A stretch of 7,360 bases of DNA from CAZFUY01 sp964522445 (GTDB taxonomy: Bacteria > Pseudomonadota > Gammaproteobacteria > SZUA-229). Below the pieces are notes generated by a model. That model saw only the letters and a program-made list of their open reading frames with translations. It made no database searches and was not told the DNA's origin. The translations under genes were made by a program, and so were the position numbers. Of the stretch, positions 4,156 through 7,360 are shown one piece after another. The stretch is taken from contig CAZFUY010000123.1 of assembly GCA_964522445.1 (NCBI GenBank), positions 1 to 7,360 on the forward strand, in the 5' to 3' direction. Numbering within the stretch: the stretch's first letter is position 1; each line of letters opens with the position of its first letter.

Positions 4156-6528
4156 ATGAAAATATCAGAACAATGGTTACGTGAATGGGTTAATCCTGAA
4201 GTTGATACTCAGCGATTAGCAGATGAAATCACTATGGCGGGTCTTGAAGTTGATTCTATCGAACCTGCTGCCGGTCAATTTAATAATGTGTTTGTAGCAC
4301 AGGTTAAAGAGGTCGAAAAACATCCCGATGCGGATAAATTAAATATTTGTAAAATAGATGCAGGCGGCGATTTGTTACAAATTGTTTGTGGTGCATCAAA
4401 TGTGCGTGTGGGTTTAAAAATACCCTGCGCAACCATCGGTGCGGTTTTGCCCGGTGATTTTAAAATTAAAAAATCCAGACTACGGGGCGTGGAATCTTTT
4501 GGCATGTTGTGTTCAGAAAAAGAACTGGGCATGGCTGATCAGGCAGAAGGTTTAATGGAATTGCCTGATGATGCACCCGTGGGTACAGATATTCGTGAAT
4601 ATCTGCAACTTGATGATCAGGTTATTGAGGTTGATCTAACACCGAATAGAAGTGACTGTTTAAGTGTGGCAGGTGTTGCTCGTGAAGTGGGTACTTTATA
4701 TCAATGTGAAGTTGCCACAGTTGATTTCAATGATGTTGCTGTCAGCATTGATGATGTTTTTCCTATTTCAGTATCAGCAGAAGAGGCCTGTCCAAGATAT
4801 TTAGGCCGCGTTATTCGTGATGTAAATGTAAACACCGAAACACCTTTATGGATGATTGAGAAATTACGTCGTTCAGGTATTCGTACCCTGGGGCCTGCTG
4901 TTGATGTAACCAACTATGTCATGCTGGAGCTAGGTCAGCCGATGCATGCGTTTGATCTGGATACTTTAAAAGGCAGTATTCAGGTTCGCATGGCAAAAGC
5001 AGGTGAAAAGATTACCTTGCTGGATGGCAAAGATATTGATGCAACAGAAAATACCTTATTGATCGCAGATGAAAGCAGACCTTTGGCATTAGCCGGTATT
5101 ATGGGTGGTGAAGGTTCAGGCGTGAGTGATAATACAAAACATCTATTTTTAGAGTGTGCTTTTTTCAGCCCACTGGCTATAGCAGGTCGTGCGCGTGGAT
5201 TTGGTCTGCATACAGACTCATCACATCGTTTTGAACGAGGCGTTGATCCTGAATTGCAATTTAAAGCTATGGAAAGAGCAACGCAGTTATTAATTGATAT
5301 TTGTGGCGGACAGGCAGGCCCTGTTAAAGAACAGGTATCTGTAGGTAATATTCCAGCACCAAAACCCATTATGCTACGTTCTGGCCGTATTGCTCGTATG
5401 TTGGGTATTGAATTTGAAGCTAAAGAAGTTGAAGAAATTTTAACGCGTCTGGGCATGACTGTTGAGACGGAGCAGGATGGCTGGCTAGTTACTGCACCGG
5501 CATTCCGATTTGATATTGCCATTGAAGCCGATTTAATTGAAGAGCTGATACGTATTCATGGCTACAATAATATTCCACGCACCATGCCTCGCTATCAGCC
5601 GATAATGAAGCCGTTGAATGAATCAAAGCTGGACTTGCGGCATGTAAAAAATACGCTGGTGGCTCGTGATTACTTTGAGGCCATTAGTTACAGTTTTGTT
5701 GATCCAAAGTGGCAGGCCGCAATAGATGCAGATATTAAACCTGTTGCACTGGCTAACCCTTTATCAGCTGATTTATCTGTTATGAGAACCAGTTTATGGC
5801 CGGGATTACTTAAAGCCGTACAGCACAACCTGAACCGTCAACAACCTCGTGTTCGTTTGTTTGAAACAGGTCTGACATTTGTTCAGAAAGACGGTGAATT
5901 GATTCAGAAACCTATGATTGCTGGCGCAATTTGTGGTGATTTACAGACGGAACAGTGGGCTGAAACCAGCCGAAAAGTAGATTTTTTTGATGCTAAAGCC
6001 GATGTTGAGGCTATTTTAGAACTGGGAGGGTTAGAATCTATTGAATTTGTAAAAGCTGAACATCCAGCACTCCATCCAGGTCAAACAGCGAAAATTCTTA
6101 AGAAAAATCAACAGATTGGCTGGATTGGCGCATTACATCCTCAAACTCAGAAAACACTGGATATTGACCCTGCTGTTTATGTGTTTGAATTAGTGCAGGA
6201 ATCTGTCCTGGAGGCTGATGTGCCGGTGTTTGAGCCGTTATCCAGATTTCCTGAAGTGCGTCGTGATATTGCCCTGCTGGTGACTGAAGAAACGCCTGTT
6301 CAGGCTCTGTTCAAGTCAATAAAAAGTGCTTCATCTGAGGTTTTACAGGAAATTTTGTTGTTTGACGTCTATACTGGTAAGGGTGTAGATTTTGGTCTAA
6401 AAAGTGTCGCTTTAGGCTTGATTTTACAAGGATTTTCCCGCACTCTTACGGACGAAGATATAGACTCAGAAATACAAAAAATAGTCGACGAACTGAGTAA
6501 AGAGTTCGGTGCAACACTACGGGAGTAG
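4156..6528 (+). CDS. pheT: Phenylalanine--tRNA ligase beta subunit
   Basis: Non-catalytic partner of PheS that carries tRNA recognition and editing of Tyr-tRNA-Phe. The 790 residues match the usual proteobacterial length (795 in E. coli). In order: N-terminal part (1-38); EMAP/OB-fold tRNA-binding domain (about 39-147, HPDADKLNICK, GMLCSEKELG); the B3/B4 editing domain (about 210-385) with DVTNYVM, QPMHAFD and LFLECAFF; the B5 domain (about 403-472); the class II-like core; and the ferredoxin-fold anticodon-binding domain (about 695-789, SRFPEVRRDIALLV). Editing-site residues Thr252, His264 and Glu333 correspond to E. coli T249, H261 and E334 as I recall them. It starts about 3 nt after the inferred pheS stop, with weak AAGG upstream, so it is probably coupled to pheS. 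Its last codons carry the ihfA ribosome binding site. Confidence 0.98.
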   Translation: MKISEQWLREWVNPEVDTQRLADEITMAGLEVDSIEPAAGQFNNVFVAQVKEVEKHPDADKLNICKIDAGGDLLQIVCGASNVRVGLKIPCATIGAVLPGDFKIKKSRLRGVESFGMLCSEKELGMADQAEGLMELPDDAPVGTDIREYLQLDDQVIEVDLTPNRSDCLSVAGVAREVGTLYQCEVATVDFNDVAVSIDDVFPISVSAEEACPRYLGRVIRDVNVNTETPLWMIEKLRRSGIRTLGPAVDVTNYVMLELGQPMHAFDLDTLKGSIQVRMAKAGEKITLLDGKDIDATENTLLIADESRPLALAGIMGGEGSGVSDNTKHLFLECAFFSPLAIAGRARGFGLHTDSSHRFERGVDPELQFKAMERATQLLIDICGGQAGPVKEQVSVGNIPAPKPIMLRSGRIARMLGIEFEAKEVEEILTRLGMTVETEQDGWLVTAPAFRFDIAIEADLIEELIRIHGYNNIPRTMPRYQPIMKPLNESKLDLRHVKNTLVARDYFEAISYSFVDPKWQAAIDADIKPVALANPLSADLSVMRTSLWPGLLKAVQHNLNRQQPRVRLFETGLTFVQKDGELIQKPMIAGAICGDLQTEQWAETSRKVDFFDAKADVEAILELGGLESIEFVKAEHPALHPGQTAKILKKNQQIGWIGALHPQTQKTLDIDPAVYVFELVQESVLEADVPVFEPLSRFPEVRRDIALLVTEETPVQALFKSIKSASSEVLQEILLFDVYTGKGVDFGLKSVALGLILQGFSRTLTDEDIDSEIQKIVDELSKEFGATLRE

Positions 6529-6530
6529 AA

Positions 6531-6827
6531 ATGGCATTAACCAAAGCTGATATGGCTGAACGTCTGTTTGATGAATTAGGTCTGAACAAACGAGAAGCTA
6601 AAGAATTGGTTGAATTGTTTTTCGAAGAAGTACGAGAAGCTTTAGAAGACGCTTACAATGTTAAGCTGTCTGGCTTTGGTAATTTCACTTTGAGAGATAA
6701 AACGCAGCGTCCGGGAAGAAATCCCAAAACGGGAGAAGAAATTCCTATTTGTGCACGCCGTGTAGTGACATTTCGTCCAGGACAAAAACTAAAACAACGA
6801 GTCGAAGCATATGCTGGAAGCCAGTAA
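6531..6827 (+). CDS. ihfA: Integration host factor subunit alpha
   Basis: IHF-alpha pairs with IHF-beta to bend DNA sharply at specific sites, acting in replication, transcription, recombination and packaging. The 98 residues are collinear with E. coli IHF-alpha (99). Hallmarks are MALTKADMAE, KELVELFFEEVREAL, VKLSGFGNF, and the DNA-intercalating beta arm with RPGRNPKTGEEIP (Pro65 at the tip), then ARRVVTFRPGQKLKQRVE. The alpha-specific start and arm distinguish it from IHF-beta and HU. GGGAG (6521-6525) lies in the end of pheT, 5 bases before the ATG, and the pheT stop is 2 nt upstream, so coexpression with pheST is clear, as in E. coli. Its 3' end overlaps the next gene by 17 nt. Confidence 0.97.
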   Translation: MALTKADMAERLFDELGLNKREAKELVELFFEEVREALEDAYNVKLSGFGNFTLRDKTQRPGRNPKTGEEIPICARRVVTFRPGQKLKQRVEAYAGSQ

Positions 6828-7167
6828 TAATAACGAATTACCCGCAATACCCAGTAAGCGTTATTTCACTATCGGTGAAGTAAGCGAGCTATGTGGCGTA
6901 AAACCGCATGTACTTCGTTACTGGGAGCAGGAATTTGGTCAGCTCAAGCCAGTAAAGCGACGCGGCAATCGGCGTTATTATCAGCGTCATGACGTTATCC
7001 TTATTCGTCAAATTCGCAGCCTGTTATATGATCAGGGGTTCACCATAGGTGGTGCTCGTCAGAAGCTAACAGGTGAAGATGCAAAAGAAGACACCAATCA
7101 AAGCCAGCAGGTTATACGCCAGTTACGCAGTGAGCTGGAAGACCTTCTGCAAATCCTTAAAAAGTGA
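6811..7167 (+). CDS. Small MerR-family DNA-binding regulator
   Basis: 118-residue protein with a winged-helix MerR DNA-binding domain: RYFTIGEVSELCGVKPHVLRYWE (about 17-39) is the helix-turn-helix, and RRGNRRYYQRHDV (about 50-62) the wing. A helical, probably coiled-coil dimerisation tail follows (about 95-118). It lacks the effector domain and the metal-binding cysteines of true MerR sensors; the only Cys is Cys28 in the helix-turn-helix. It closely resembles, from memory, the uncharacterised MerR-like protein encoded after ihfA in Pseudomonas. The ATG at 6811 lies inside ihfA (17-nt overlap, +1 frame), and MLEASNNNELP agrees with the start of those relatives. No good ribosome binding site is seen, so it probably depends on coupling to ihfA. 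Target and signal are unknown. Confidence 0.93.
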   Translation: MLEASNNNELPAIPSKRYFTIGEVSELCGVKPHVLRYWEQEFGQLKPVKRRGNRRYYQRHDVILIRQIRSLLYDQGFTIGGARQKLTGEDAKEDTNQSQQVIRQLRSELEDLLQILKK

Positions 7168-7169
7168 AT

Positions 7170-7193
7170 TTAAAAGAGCGTTAGCTTTTTTAA
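7170..7193 (+). terminator. Weak hairpin after the MerR gene, possible terminator
   Basis: ttaaaagagc (7170-7179) pairs with gcttttttaa (7184-7193) around gtta, fully paired in RNA if one G-U is allowed. Only the agc/gct core is G/C-containing, and the T run is part of the stem. Position, 2 nt after the stop of the last gene of the unit, fits a terminator. The strength is doubtful. Confidence 0.4.
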
Positions 7194-7194
7194 G

Positions 7195-7222
7195 TTCATC
7201 CCGAGCGCAGTCGAGGGATCTT
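7195..7222. repeat. Solo half copy of the GTCATCCCGAG repeat
   Basis: ttcatcccgagcgcagtcgagggatctt matches the left arm of the inner repeat at 3133-3160 with a few substitutions, in the same orientation. No matching inverted arm follows before the tRNA. It is a single unit of a dispersed repeat family lying between the MerR gene and the tRNA promoter region. Confidence 0.8.
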
Positions 7223-7239
7223 AATCTTTCTTAACCCCC

Positions 7240-7280
7240 TTTTATCAATACTCTACACAGTGTATTATTCACCGCCTAAT
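7240..7280 (+). promoter_or_regulatory. Likely tRNA-Pro promoter
   Basis: TATTAT (7263-7268) is a good -10 box, placing transcription start near 7275, a few bases before the tRNA. A poor -35 match lies either at ttttat (7240-7245, 17-base spacing) or ttatca (7242-7247, 15-base spacing). The tract after the -10 is G/C-rich (caccgcc, 7270-7276), as typical for stringently controlled stable-RNA promoters. A small palindrome, tacac-a-gtgta (7254-7264), touches the -10 box. Confidence 0.45.
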
Positions 7281-7357
<77 letters not shown>

Positions 7358-7360
7358 ATT

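Noticed and set aside
3270..4184. pheS frame read straight through the Ns into pheT
   Set aside because: The N count is arbitrary, and the tail after the gap is pheT sequence in another frame; the natural stop is at 4150-4152.
4980..5522. 180-codon open frame on the minus strand within pheT
   Set aside because: Fully antisense to conserved pheT coding sequence, serine- and proline-rich in the way typical of shadow frames, with no family resemblance.

Overview
The window is a housekeeping translation locus from a gammaproteobacterium. In order, all on the + strand, it holds: thrS (5' end cut by the window edge), infC, rpmI, rplT, pheS (interrupted by 100 N), pheT, ihfA, a MerR-family regulator gene, and a tRNA-Pro(GGG) gene. 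The gene order thrS-infC-rpmI-rplT-pheS-pheT-ihfA is the one known from Escherichia coli. The MerR gene overlapping ihfA, followed by tRNA-Pro, resembles what I recall from Pseudomonas and relatives. Base composition is moderately AT-rich. Together this suggests a non-enteric, non-Pseudomonas gammaproteobacterium of unassigned genus. The block of exactly 100 N points to a draft scaffold or metagenome bin.

Region 1 (3-2012) is the thrS-infC pair. ThrS keeps all its aminoacylation residues. IF3 almost certainly starts at a non-canonical ATC codon (1491) with an excellent Shine-Dalgarno inside the end of thrS. Region 2 (2013-2385) is a 373-bp spacer. It holds a paired REP/BIME-like element directly after infC, a weak minus-strand reading frame broken by one TAG, an A/T-rich hairpin with a T8 run, and two adjoining hairpins before rpmI. 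The second of these hairpins encloses the rpmI Shine-Dalgarno and start codon. Such structures fit the known autogenous control of rpmI-rplT by L20, but here that is inference. Region 3 (2386-3031) is rpmI-rplT, closed by a strong intrinsic terminator.

Region 4 (3032-3269) is almost entirely repeat: one inverted repeat nested inside another, of two different families. It lies exactly where the pheS-pheT-ihfA unit needs its promoter. A single half copy of the inner repeat recurs at 7195-7222. Region 5 (3270-7167) is pheS-pheT-ihfA-merR, tightly packed or overlapping. Both PheRS subunits, IHF-alpha and the MerR protein are therefore probably co-expressed. Region 6 (7168-7360) holds a weak hairpin, the solo repeat copy, a promoter-like stretch and the tRNA.

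Functionally, the genes supply translation: charging of Thr and Phe, initiation, 50S assembly and a proline tRNA. IHF and a small DNA-binding protein are attached. I see no defence system, mobile element gene, CRISPR array or toxin-antitoxin pair. The interesting material is non-coding: repeat mosaics and possible mRNA control elements.
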